A stretch of DNA of 39,259 nucleotides from positions 1-39,259 of the IMG/VR virus record IMGVR_UViG_3300036761_001873, one strand, 5' to 3'. Below are positions 16,421-23,252 of the stretch, one piece after another. How positions within the stretch are numbered: the first letter of the stretch is position 1; each line of letters opens with the position of its first letter. The stretch is from a virus. Both the position numbers and the translations under genes were made by a program. Below the pieces are notes generated by a model. That model saw nothing but the letters and a program-made list of their open reading frames with translations. It did not search any database and had not been told where the DNA came from.

Positions 16421-17092
16421 TTAGGCCCCCCTCCTATGTGCCCAATTTGGTAAAACTTCGTTCACGATCTTCGATTTTACACGAAAATCAGGATAATCTA
16501 GGTATACTACCTTGAGAATTCCATCTCGCCCAAGTTCATCTAACCCTCTTCGCCATTCATATAGATTATTTCGAAGCTCTGGCGGCAATGAGTCAAAAAT
16601 TTTTTTCGCTCTTTCTGCTCCTTCATCAGTCAGGTAGAATGTCTCTCTCCTCGATGATTTTTGGCCTTCGATTTTGATTAATCCCAACTCATCTAATGTA
16701 CGCCATGCGTCTTCTATATCAAAGCTATATGGGCCATAATGATAAGCAATGTAATGAGGAGACAAAGCAGGAATATCGAATTCCTTGAGTTTTTCTTCAA
16801 ATAATAAAAATGCCTCTTTCATAAAAACAGTGGCACCTCGTATCGGTTTGCTTGAAGCATATAACAGTAATAGGCATTGCTCCTCTGAATTAAGGGGCTG
16901 CATCTTATGGTCTCTAATTTTATTTCTGATAATATTAGATGTTTTCTCATCAAAACAAGTCAACTTACAATTCGGGCAAGATAAACCGGGAAAATCTCCG
17001 ATAGCCTTATCCAGGATAACGAGCGGGTATTCTCCAAATGCTAGGTCAGCTTTGCCGCACCTTGGGCAAACCATTTTTTCTTGCTGATCCAT
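16421..17092 (-). CDS. YgiT-type zinc finger with Panacea-like winged-helix domain, putative antitoxin
   Basis: A 223-residue protein. Residues 9-42 carry C9-x2-C12 and C39-x2-C42, separated by a strand-rich linker and followed by FDEKTSNIIRNKI, the pattern of YgiT/MqsA-type antitoxin zinc fingers. Residues about 68-150 (LLLLYASSKPIRGATVFMKE, YIAYHYGPYSFDIEDAW, LGLIKIEG) look like the winged-helix fold of Panacea/SocA or YwgA-type proteins with a YGPYS motif. The tail is charged. It overlaps the upstream DUF4258-like gene by 47 bases, as toxin-antitoxin pairs do. Function as antitoxin and autoregulator is inferred. Confidence 0.65.
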   Translation of the reverse strand: MDQQEKMVCPRCGKADLAFGEYPLVILDKAIGDFPGLSCPNCKLTCFDEKTSNIIRNKIRDHKMQPLNSEEQCLLLLYASSKPIRGATVFMKEAFLLFEEKLKEFDIPALSPHYIAYHYGPYSFDIEDAWRTLDELGLIKIEGQKSSRRETFYLTDEGAERAKKIFDSLPPELRNNLYEWRRGLDELGRDGILKVVYLDYPDFRVKSKIVNEVLPNWAHRRGA

Positions 17093-17441
17093 GTGTCTTC
17101 TTGTCTTTATGAGGTTTATCGCTTTTATTCTTGTTGTATGCAGTAATAACTATGCAATGGCAGGGTATCCAATATGCAATGGCCTCGATAACCCCCTTTT
17201 TGTATATATATCCAGGACCTCTATGATTTTTATTCTTTTTGCCATCAATGATCGTCTCTAGCACAACGTCATCTTCTATGTCATCCAATCTCTTTGTGTG
17301 CTCATGAAGCATGTCCACCAATCGCAGATGATACTTATTCAGTCGCTCCAGCTCGACCAAGATGTCGCGGAGCATCTGATCAGCCAGAGAATACCAGCCC
17401 TCGATTTTCGGATCTTTGAGATAATCTTCATAAGATTTCAT
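17046..17441 (-). CDS. DUF4258-like protein, putative toxin
   Basis: A 131-residue protein behind a GGAG site. After a helical start (GWYSLADQMLRDILVELERL) comes a region that fits DUF4258: MLHEHTKRLDDIEDDVVLE, then TIIDGKK and a strand pair ending EAIAYWIPCHCIVITAYN, then a basic tail. DUF4258 proteins are commonly found next to YgiT-type zinc-finger genes in predicted toxin-antitoxin modules, and that is the neighbour here, in a 47-base overlap. Toxicity and target are unknown. The match is by eye and moderate only. Confidence 0.5.
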   Translation of the reverse strand: MKSYEDYLKDPKIEGWYSLADQMLRDILVELERLNKYHLRLVDMLHEHTKRLDDIEDDVVLETIIDGKKNKNHRGPGYIYKKGVIEAIAYWIPCHCIVITAYNKNKSDKPHKDKKTHGSARKNGLPKVRQS

Positions 17442-17452
17442 GGCTTGGTCTC

Positions 17453-17539
17453 CTATCGCTTCTCTTCAACATGGATCGTCTTGAGTAGCTGGAGGGTGCC
17501 CTCGTCCCAGGGGTGTATAGATTCCTCAAATGATGGCAT
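17453..17539 (-). CDS. 28-residue microprotein of the minus-strand operon
   Basis: ATG at 17539 to TAG at 17453. The peptide is acidic to neutral and helical (PSFEESIHPWDEGTLQLLK, ending IHVEEKR). It begins a few bases after the stop of the secreted-protein gene and its own stop overlaps the ribosome site of the DUF4258-like gene, so it may couple their translation. It lacks a strong ribosome site itself. Coding status is plausible, function unknown. Confidence 0.4.
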   Translation of the reverse strand: MPSFEESIHPWDEGTLQLLKTIHVEEKR

Positions 17540-17542
17540 CTA

Positions 17543-17902
17543 TCAAGCGGACTTCCAGTTAGGACCATACGCGACGGTTGTGGCTAGATATTTTCTGGAT
17601 TGATCTTCAATCAATAAAATACACTGTGGCAAATCTGGATATCTGGCAACCACTTTCTGGCAGACATCGAACCCCTGATAGATTATGAGTTGTAGATATC
17701 TCTCATCTCCTGGTTTAATTTGAATCACTATTCCAAGACTTCCGTCATCCAATAAAGTAACTAAGGAATTAGTCGCACACAGAGATATCATGCTTTGGCC
17801 CTGCAAGGCCCCCTCTGCATAAGCCTTCATCTCAACATCTGAAGCCAGGACCGGTATCGCGATGAGCATTATCGCGATCAGTGGGATGATAATTTTTTTC
17901 AT
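17543..17902 (-). CDS. secreted protein with Sec signal peptide
   Basis: A 119-residue protein. Residues 1-20 form a signal peptide: a Lys pair, a hydrophobic core (IIIPLIAIMLIAIPV) and a VLA-S cleavage site. The mature part of about 99 residues has three cysteines (two in SLCATN and QGFDVCQKV, one in LPQCILLI) and a beta-rich pattern. Secretion by a virus gene next to a toxin-antitoxin-like pair suggests a surface or exclusion role, but nothing identifies it. Upstream GAGGAG gives a good ribosome site. Confidence 0.6.
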   Translation of the reverse strand: MKKIIIPLIAIMLIAIPVLASDVEMKAYAEGALQGQSMISLCATNSLVTLLDDGSLGIVIQIKPGDERYLQLIIYQGFDVCQKVVARYPDLPQCILLIEDQSRKYLATTVAYGPNWKSA

Positions 17903-17922
17903 GATTAATCTCCTCTATAGAT

Positions 17923-18105
17923 TTAAGGAGTCCTCCCTACCTTGATATATCTTATCTTATCCTCTGGTTTCGGCTTGATTACCGCTATCAGGGCCTCTTG
18001 CCCCGCGAGATCCATGCTGATATAGATCCTTCCATTCCTATCTATCTTTTTATATACTGGATCTATAATTGTCTCCCGTTCCTCATTCGCTAAACTAAGC
18101 TTCAT
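17923..18105 (-). CDS. AbrB-like small protein, putative regulator
   Basis: A 60-residue product if started at the ATG at 18105, which is preceded by AGGTGAG at good spacing. A longer frame from 18138 would put the start codon next to a TATA box at 18141-18150, too close for transcription to include it. The core (IDRNGRIYISMDLAGQEALI) matches the 'vd.rGRiylp.el.G.ev.v' pattern of small AbrB/SpoVT-like swapped-hairpin proteins. It is the first gene of the minus-strand operon and faces the divergent operator, so it may regulate both directions. Confidence 0.5.
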   Translation of the reverse strand: MKLSLANEERETIIDPVYKKIDRNGRIYISMDLAGQEALIAVIKPKPEDKIRYIKVGRTP

Positions 18106-18140
18106 TTCGCTCACCTGAGGAACTGCTAGAGTGCTCATAA

Positions 18141-18150
18141 TTATTTATAA
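18141..18150 (-). promoter_or_regulatory. TATA-like box for the minus-strand operon
   Basis: Read on the - strand this is TTATAAATAA preceded by AAAGAAC, a good archaeal TATA box with a purine-rich BRE-like stretch. A start point about 25 bases downstream would fall near 18120, leaving a short leader with AGGTGAG before the ATG at 18105. Confidence 0.5.
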
Positions 18151-18180
18151 GTTCTTTTAACATATAATTGTTTCGGTTGG

Positions 18181-18216
18181 TTGTTTTGGTTAAATTGGAT
18201 GAATCAACCAAAACAA
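18181..18216. promoter_or_regulatory. perfect 11-bp inverted repeat, candidate operator between divergent operons
   Basis: TTGTTTTGGTT (18181-18191) and AACCAAAACAA (18206-18216) are exact inverted copies around a 14-bp spacer. A further GGTTGGTT lies just to the left. The right arm abuts the TATA-like box for the early genes, where a bound repressor would block TFB/TBP. The 123-bp region 18139-18261 holds no gene. Confidence 0.6.
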
Positions 18217-18223
18217 TTAAATA
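18217..18223 (+). promoter_or_regulatory. TATA-like box for the early operon
   Basis: TTAAATA follows the A-rich right arm of the inverted repeat. A start site about 25 bases downstream would lie near 18245 and leave a short leader containing GGAGGCGGTGAG before the ATG at 18262. Confidence 0.45.
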
Positions 18224-18261
18224 GTAAGGGTGATATACGATAGTATCGGAGGCGGTGAGAG

Positions 18262-18606
18262 ATGCATGATCAAATCCAAGTCATAACAAGGCCTCGGAAA
18301 GAGGTTGAAAACCTGGCCCAGCATCTGCAGCTCGATTTTGAGGATGGAGTTCTGGACATGGGCGAGGTTAAATTGGTCCTGAACAAGAAGCAGGATGCCT
18401 ACTACACGGTGAAACGTGAGGCCTGCTCATGTCCTGACTATCTATATAGGCAGTCCGCGAAGGGAGAGAGGTGCAAACACATGGCATTATTCGATAGCCC
18501 CAAGCCGCATGAGGAGCCAAAGCTCAATATTATACCCCTGCGCGAGAGCATCTGGGAGGCTGAGGCCCAGGATAACGCGCGAAGCAGGGCGAGGGGGGTG
18601 GCTTGA
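18262..18606 (+). CDS. SWIM zinc-finger protein
   Basis: A 114-residue protein, first gene of the early operon, with a GGAGGCGGTGAG ribosome site. Residues 55-73 give the SWIM pattern CxC...CxH: C55-S-C57 and C71-K-H73 within EACSCPDYLYRQ and GERCKHMAL. The preceding strands (KLVLNKKQDAYYTVKREA) belong to the same fold. SWIM domains bind DNA or protein; in archaea and their viruses such small proteins are often linked to recombination or repair. The carboxy end is charged and helical. The role here is inferred to be early DNA metabolism or regulation. Confidence 0.75.
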   Translation: MHDQIQVITRPRKEVENLAQHLQLDFEDGVLDMGEVKLVLNKKQDAYYTVKREACSCPDYLYRQSAKGERCKHMALFDSPKPHEEPKLNIIPLRESIWEAEAQDNARSRARGVA

Positions 18607-18608
18607 GC

Positions 18609-19028
18609 ATGGCATCTGAATTAGAGGAGCAAATTACCATCCTGAAAAAGATGCGCCAAGCTCATTCAACTATGGACACAGAATTTGAGGCGGCTTATGA
18701 AAAGTTCTGCCTGGAAAATAGCGGTCTCATGAATTCCCTCAGTTCAATCAAGATGGAAGAGGCAGCGATAAGTGAGACGGTCCGAGAGCTAACCATCCAG
18801 GCTTACCTTGAGACGCAGAACAAGAAGCCCGCTCCTGGTGTGGGGATACGGCTCATGAAGGTCTTCAACTATGAGGCAGAGAAGGCCAAATCCTGGGCAG
18901 TCGAGCATAGGTTCTACAATCTCTTGGATCTGAATGCTGGGAAGTTCAAGAAGGCAGCAGAAGGCCTTAACCTGGATTTCGTGGACATCACGGAAAAGCC
19001 CACCGCGACCATTTCCGAGGTACTTTGA
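18609..19028 (+). CDS. conserved phage early protein with coiled-coil N-terminus
   Basis: A 139-residue protein. ATG at 18609 follows GGGGGGTG; an in-frame TTG at 18603 overlaps the previous stop and is the alternative start. The first 75 residues are helical (ELEEQITILKKMRQ). The end (GVGIRLMKVFNYEAEKAKSW, AVEHRFYNLLDLNAGKFKKA, EKPTATISEVL) matches a widespread phage early protein of unknown function, in which a predicted coiled coil precedes this conserved tail ending in 'ATI'. Confidence 0.65.
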   Translation: MASELEEQITILKKMRQAHSTMDTEFEAAYEKFCLENSGLMNSLSSIKMEEAAISETVRELTIQAYLETQNKKPAPGVGIRLMKVFNYEAEKAKSWAVEHRFYNLLDLNAGKFKKAAEGLNLDFVDITEKPTATISEVL

Positions 19029-19042
19029 TGGGGAGAGCATAG

Positions 19043-19270
19043 ATGTTGAAATTCAAATCCGAAACTCTGGTCTGGAAGGATTTTCCACAACACACCAAGC
19101 GCCCCCTCACGATTCGCGCAAAGCAGATCTTCGAAGAATTTGAGGTGGAGACTTTGGAAGGCATCATGAGGGGCAAGGCAGGAGACTATCTAGTAATCGG
19201 TATTGCAGGAGAGCCCTATCCTGTTGATCGGCAGATCTTCCAGAATTCCTATGATAAAGTAGAGGTCTAA
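19043..19270 (+). CDS. conserved small early protein (PGDYG-type)
   Basis: A 75-residue protein behind a GGGGAGAG site. The sequence KRPLTIRAKQIFEEFEVETL, then GKAGDYLVIGIAGEPYPVDR and IFQNSYDKV, is the pattern of a small protein found in many phages and bacteria with a 'GDYl..g..ge.yp....iF...Y' core. Its activity is unknown. It sits in the early operon after another conserved phage early gene. Confidence 0.65.
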   Translation: MLKFKSETLVWKDFPQHTKRPLTIRAKQIFEEFEVETLEGIMRGKAGDYLVIGIAGEPYPVDRQIFQNSYDKVEV

Positions 19271-19428
19271 ATGTGGGGAGCCGGGCGGACCATTCTCGTG
19301 TGTTGCATCCCGCTACCCTCCCGCTCACTCCCCTTACCTATCACTTTCGTTCCACTACCACAAAATTATCATGATCGATAGGATTAAGAACGAAGGACTC
19401 TCACATAGAGAGCCAAAGCTAAAAATGA

Positions 19429-19500
19429 ATGGAGCCCGGGCTAACCTGGGTGCTCATGTTTCTGATCGGTGTTGGCTTGTGGGCTTGGGAGATGCTATGA
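19429..19500 (+). CDS. 23-residue membrane microprotein
   Basis: ATG at 19429 to TGA at 19498-19500. It is a single hydrophobic segment (TWVLMFLIGVGLWAWEML) after a short polar start, and its stop overlaps the ATG at 19497 as ATGA. A similar microprotein lies at 19652. The upstream 158 bases (19271-19428) hold no convincing gene. Coding status is plausible rather than proven. Confidence 0.4.
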   Translation: MEPGLTWVLMFLIGVGLWAWEML

Positions 19501-19655
19501 GCCTATCTCAATTCGTTCGCAGTAGCCGTCAGGAGCGGGAGAGGGCCAGTGTCGATCTGAGAAAAGAGGTTGGGGATACAGGATTCCACCTCAAGGCGAA
19601 GGGCGGCAAGACGGCTATCGATGAGCTGATCAAGAAGCTGAACGAGGCGCTATGA
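19497..19655 (+). CDS. small early protein, unknown
   Basis: A 52-residue product from ATG 19497, six bases after GGGAG and overlapping the membrane microprotein stop. A longer frame starts at ATG 19371 but without a ribosome site, and its extra part is less protein-like. The sequence is basic and helical (FVRSSRQERERASVDLRKEV, FHLKAKGGKTAIDELIKKLN). The stop overlaps the next ATG (ATGA). Function is unknown. Confidence 0.5.
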   Translation: MSLSQFVRSSRQERERASVDLRKEVGDTGFHLKAKGGKTAIDELIKKLNEAL

Positions 19656-19741
19656 CTTTCGACCAGGAGATTACGATCATTGGCTTCCTGGGCATCCTAG
19701 CGCTAGTGGGAGGATACTTCTTGGGGGGATGGGCAGGATGA
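19652..19741 (+). CDS. 29-residue membrane microprotein
   Basis: ATG at 19652 overlaps the previous stop and TGA at 19739-19741 overlaps the HNH gene start. It encodes one transmembrane segment (IIGFLGILALVGGYFLGGW) after a polar start (MTFDQEIT). Tight overlaps on both sides support translation. Small single-pass proteins of early operons may act on host membranes, but no function is known. Confidence 0.45.
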   Translation: MTFDQEITIIGFLGILALVGGYFLGGWAG

Positions 19742-20244
19742 TCACACTAAAATTGACACAGGGTAAAACAGCTATTATCGATGAAAGTGACGAGGCTCTA
19801 TGTGTTTTTACATGGTGTGCACATCGTATGGGAAATCGATATTATGCACATAGAAATTGTCCGGAAAAACATGGCAAATTGATTTCTATGCATCGAACAA
19901 TACTTGAATGCATGTTATCACGAGCATTATTACCGGGTGAGGAAGTTGATCACATCGATCATGATGGACTTAACAACAGTAGAAGCAACCTACGGCTAGT
20001 ATCACGTTCTCAGAATAATGCAAATCAACGCAAGCGTCGAAACTGTTCAAGTCGCTTCAAAGGAGTCTGTTGGAATAAGCAGCATAAGAAATGGAAGGTA
20101 GAAATAGCTTTTGAATATCGACATATGTATGTTGGGTGTTTTGATGACGAAGTGGATGCGGCGCGTGCTTATGATAGGTCAGCTAAAAAAATATTTACAA
20201 CTTTCTGTAATTTAAATTTTCCAGAAGCCGATGAGGTGATCTAA
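19738..20244 (+). CDS. HNH homing endonuclease with AP2 DNA-binding domain
   Basis: A 168-residue protein. ATG 19738 overlaps the previous stop; ATG 19729 is a possible alternative. Residues about 68-96 hold the HNH core, D71-H72-I-D74-H75 with N79/N80 and N84, ending in SRSQNNANQ. Residues about 105-160 match an AP2 domain (SRFKGVCWNKQHKKWKVEI, YVGCFDDEVDAARAYDRSAK). This is the usual build of free-standing homing endonucleases that nick a specific site and spread by recombination. The gene is more AT-rich than its surroundings, as expected of a mobile gene. No intron or intein is visible around it. Confidence 0.88.
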   Translation: MITLKLTQGKTAIIDESDEALCVFTWCAHRMGNRYYAHRNCPEKHGKLISMHRTILECMLSRALLPGEEVDHIDHDGLNNSRSNLRLVSRSQNNANQRKRRNCSSRFKGVCWNKQHKKWKVEIAFEYRHMYVGCFDDEVDAARAYDRSAKKIFTTFCNLNFPEADEVI

Positions 20245-20370
20245 ATGGTCATTTCCATCAGAAGGATTGGTGAGCGACCTCGTGTGGTGCGCCTATGGCC
20301 ACTCTACCACATCAATCTTTCGGGACGGCATCCCAGGATATTCAGGGCGCCGAGAGGGGGCTGGAGGTGA
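20245..20370 (+). CDS. 41-residue basic protein, unknown
   Basis: ATG at 20245 follows GAGGTGAT, which lies in the last codons of the HNH gene; TGA at 20368-20370 falls inside the GGAGGTGA ribosome site of the helicase gene. The peptide is very basic with many Arg (ISIRRIGERPRVVRLWPLY, GRHPRIFRAPRGGWR). Good signals at both ends suggest that it is translated. No family is recognised. Confidence 0.45.
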   Translation: MVISIRRIGERPRVVRLWPLYHINLSGRHPRIFRAPRGGWR

Positions 20371-20372
20371 GC

Positions 20373-22598
20373 GTGTTGCAATATCAGGATTTCCTCGTAT
20401 CAAAACGGACATCTATCACCCCCACAGGATTTGAGATAATACCGGATAAACTCAATCCCAAGCTCTTTGATTTCCAACGGGACATAGTAGCATGGGCTCT
20501 GAAAAAAGGCAAGGCATGTATCTTTGCTGGCTGCGGTCTTGGTAAAACCGCAATGCAGTTGACATGGTCTTGGCATGTCCATCTTGATACTAAAGGAGAT
20601 ATCCTAATCCTGGCCCCCTTAGCAGTTGCAGATCAGACGGTACGAGAGGGAACAAAGTTCGATATCCCAGTTACTATATGTGAAAGTCAAGAGGATATTA
20701 AACCCGGCATCAATGTAACCAATTATGAGAAGTTACATAAATTCGATCCTAAACATTTTAAAGGAATTGTATTAGATGAGAGTTCTATATTAAAATCTTA
20801 TGATGGAAAATTCAGAAATGAAATTATAACAAATTTTCTTAATACCCCGTTTAAACTGGCCTGCACCGCGACACCTGCTCCCAATGATCACATGGAACTG
20901 GGGAATCATGCTGAATTTCTCGGAGTGATGACCCGAACCGAGATGTTATCTACCTTCTTCGTCCATGATGGGGGAAATACATCACAATGGCGGCTCAAGG
21001 GGCATGCTATTAAACCATTTTGGCAGTGGGTTGCATCTTGGGCCGTCATGATGCAGATGCCGTCAGATCTGGGATATGATGATAATGGGTTCAAGCTACC
21101 ACCGATCAATATTCAGTCTATCGTAGTTGATAAAACGGGCTATCGAGTTAAGGAAGCCCTGACGCTCCAGGATAGGAGAGGAGCACGACGGAATAGCCTG
21201 GATCTCCGGGTAGAGATGGCATCTAAACTTGTGAATGACTCACCTAATGGAGATTCTTGGTTGGTTTGGTGTGATCTAAATGGAGAGTCGAGTGCTTTAA
21301 AGTCTGCCATTCCTGGATCGGTAGAGGTTAAGGGATCTGATGATTCTGATTATAAGGCCAAATCGCTACTAGATTTTGCCAACGGAGAGAGCCGCGTCCT
21401 TGTATCCAAACCATCTATAGCAGGGCATGGGTTGAATTTACAGGTATGCCATAATCAAATATTTACTGGATTATCAGATTCGTTCGAGTTCTATTACCAA
21501 GCAGTGCGTAGATCTTGGCGATTCGGACAGACAGAACAAGTCAACGTTTATGTCATAACCTCTGAGGCGGAGGGGGCAGTAGTCAAGAATATTCAACGGA
21601 AGGAGAGGGAGTTTGACAGTATGCTCAAAAACATGATAGCATCAACCCAGGAGATAACAAAACAGAATCTTCAGCAGACAAAAAGGGATACTGAAGCGTA
21701 TGAAAGGGATATCTCCCGAGGCGATGGGTGGGAGATGAGGTTAGGCGATTGTTGCGATGAGATCCAGACTATAGGCAACGATTCCATTCACTATATATTA
21801 TTTAGCCCACCATTCTCCAGCCTATATACCTATTCGAATTCTGAAAGAGATATGGGGAATTGTCGAGATGATGGCGAGTTCTTTGAGCATTTCTCTTATC
21901 TATCCAATGAACTTTACAGAGTCTTGATGCCTGGCCGTCTTATGTCGGTTCATTGCATGAACCTTCCCTCATCAAAAGAACGACATGGTAGAATTGGAAT
22001 ACGAGATTTCCGGGGCGAATTGATCAGGATATTCGAATCAGCGGGGTTCATCTATCATTCTGAAGTCTGTATTTGGAAAGACCCAGTGGTCGCCATGCAG
22101 CGCACGAAAGCACTCGGACTACTCTGGAAACAACTTAAGAAAGATTCTACTATGTGCCGTCAGGGGATACCTGATTACCTGATAACTTTCCGCAAACCTG
22201 GAGTGAATCCTGAAAGAGTCGCCCATACAGCAGAAGAGTTTCCTGTTTCTGTGTGGCAGAGATACGCATCTCCTATTTGGATGGATATTAATCCATCCGA
22301 TACTCTTCAAAGAACCTCCGCCAGAGAGGATAAGGATGAGAGACACATAGCGCCTCTTCAGCTTGAGGTTATAAGGAGAGCATTAGAACTGTGGACGAAT
22401 CCCGGCGATCTTGTCTTTTCGCCTTTTGCCGGTATTGGAAGTGAGGGGTATGAATCCTTGAAGAATAGCAGGCGGTTCTTGGGATTTGAATTAAAAAGAA
22501 GCTATTATGAACAGGCCACCAAGAATCTAGAGAGCGCTGTCTTCGAGTCTCGGACGCCTCCACAGGTCGATCTTTCGAAGTTTGAGGTAGAAGCGTGA
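20373..22598 (+). CDS. SNF2-type helicase fused to a DNA methyltransferase
   Basis: A 741-residue two-domain enzyme. I prefer the GTG at 20373, just after GGAGGTGA; an ATG at 20295 lacks a site. Helicase: Walker A AGCGLGKT (52-59), DESS (135-138), TATP (165-168) and motif VI QAVRRSWRFGQ (376-386). Methyltransferase: SPPF (478-481, motif IV) precedes FAGIGSEG (685-692, motif I), the order of beta-class N4/N6 enzymes. Phages encode such fusions, probably to modify their DNA against host restriction or to remodel replicating DNA. No partner nuclease is adjacent. All key motifs appear intact. Confidence 0.9.
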   Translation: MLQYQDFLVSKRTSITPTGFEIIPDKLNPKLFDFQRDIVAWALKKGKACIFAGCGLGKTAMQLTWSWHVHLDTKGDILILAPLAVADQTVREGTKFDIPVTICESQEDIKPGINVTNYEKLHKFDPKHFKGIVLDESSILKSYDGKFRNEIITNFLNTPFKLACTATPAPNDHMELGNHAEFLGVMTRTEMLSTFFVHDGGNTSQWRLKGHAIKPFWQWVASWAVMMQMPSDLGYDDNGFKLPPINIQSIVVDKTGYRVKEALTLQDRRGARRNSLDLRVEMASKLVNDSPNGDSWLVWCDLNGESSALKSAIPGSVEVKGSDDSDYKAKSLLDFANGESRVLVSKPSIAGHGLNLQVCHNQIFTGLSDSFEFYYQAVRRSWRFGQTEQVNVYVITSEAEGAVVKNIQRKEREFDSMLKNMIASTQEITKQNLQQTKRDTEAYERDISRGDGWEMRLGDCCDEIQTIGNDSIHYILFSPPFSSLYTYSNSERDMGNCRDDGEFFEHFSYLSNELYRVLMPGRLMSVHCMNLPSSKERHGRIGIRDFRGELIRIFESAGFIYHSEVCIWKDPVVAMQRTKALGLLWKQLKKDSTMCRQGIPDYLITFRKPGVNPERVAHTAEEFPVSVWQRYASPIWMDINPSDTLQRTSAREDKDERHIAPLQLEVIRRALELWTNPGDLVFSPFAGIGSEGYESLKNSRRFLGFELKRSYYEQATKNLESAVFESRTPPQVDLSKFEVEA

Positions 22599-22741
22599 GC
22601 CGATCCTGCGAGCAATGTGATTGGTACTGGCGGGGGATGTGCAATCCCGGAAACAAAGATCCGAACTCATGCCTTGATTTCAAACCGGCTGAGAAGTACA
22701 GATCGGACCGAGTCAAGGCAACGATAAGGAGGACGGATTGA
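22595..22741 (+). CDS. small four-cysteine protein, putative zinc-binding
   Basis: A 48-residue protein starting at GTG 22595, which overlaps the helicase stop and follows GAGGT by six bases. It carries C-x2-C (CEQCDWYWRG) and two further Cys (MCNPGNKDPNSCLDFKP), then a basic helical end. The pattern recalls small phage proteins with a 'C..C....C......C.df.P' signature. Stop TGA 22739-22741 overlaps the next start. Its role is unknown, perhaps as a cofactor of the helicase-methyltransferase. Confidence 0.6.
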   Translation: MSRSCEQCDWYWRGMCNPGNKDPNSCLDFKPAEKYRSDRVKATIRRTD

Positions 22742-23106
22742 AGATGGCCGCTGAGGTTGATAGGGATTGGAGCGCTTTTGATGCTGCTGCACTCCACCGA
22801 CATAGGTTGTCTGAGCAGGCCCATGAGGATGCCAGGAAACGAGCGGGAATCGTGATTGCCAGCCATTCTCTTGTGCCGAACGGCGAGGCTCTCCAGTGGC
22901 TCCGGGAGGATCGAGAGTTCTTCCTCCACAGACTTGAGGAGACTGAGAGAGTGATCGGGGAGATTTCTGGGGAGGTGGAACCATACGCAGAAGAGGGGAG
23001 GATGAGAGATGGCATCCGAAGCGCAAGAGCGGGAGGAGAGCGCGGACATGAGCGCGGGCATATACCGAAAGATAGATATACCATCAAAGCCACTATCAAA
23101 GACTGA
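22738..23106 (+). CDS. early protein, unknown
   Basis: A 122-residue product from TTG 22738, five bases after AAGGAGG; ATG 22744 is the alternative start. Helical and charged throughout (RLSEQAHEDARKRAGIVIAS, EALQWLREDREFFLHRLEE). The last 30 residues are Arg/Gly/His-rich. Another frame from ATG 23009, with a good GGGGAGG site, overlaps the end, so the true carboxy end of this region is less certain. The stop overlaps the ATG of the ribbon-helix-helix gene (TGATG). Confidence 0.5.
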   Translation: MKMAAEVDRDWSAFDAAALHRHRLSEQAHEDARKRAGIVIASHSLVPNGEALQWLREDREFFLHRLEETERVIGEISGEVEPYAEEGRMRDGIRSARAGGERGHERGHIPKDRYTIKATIKD

Positions 23107-23237
23107 TGTCAGAAGGGATAAAGACCATGAATCTGCGTTTCCCGGAGGCCAAGCACGCCAAGCTCAAGAAGCTGAAGGAGAAGAGTGGAGCTCGGTCCTG
23201 GGAAGAATGGATCGAGAAGATAGCAGGGATCGAGTAG
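23106..23237 (+). CDS. ribbon-helix-helix (Arc/CopG-like) small protein
   Basis: A 43-residue protein whose ATG shares a base with the previous stop. The core TMNLRFPEAKHAKLKKLKEK, then GARSWEEWIEKIAG, fits the RHH pattern: a short strand (MNLRFP), a helix, a turn (GARS) and a second helix. RHH proteins are dimeric DNA-binding repressors or antitoxins. It could regulate the replication genes that follow, which begin after a small hairpin. No partner toxin is adjacent. Confidence 0.6.
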   Translation: MSEGIKTMNLRFPEAKHAKLKKLKEKSGARSWEEWIEKIAGIE

Positions 23238-23252
23238 AGAATAGAAGCCCAA

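Noticed and set aside
19271-19381. 36-codon frame starting at ATG after the 19043 gene
   Set aside because: The peptide is a Pro/Leu/Ser-rich translation of a pyrimidine-rich stretch with no similarity or strong overlap signal. The 158 bases before 19429 are reported as without a convincing gene.
22369-23061. 230-codon open frame on the minus strand
   Set aside because: It covers the methyltransferase motif I region and the small Cys gene in antisense; low-complexity composition and no ribosome site.
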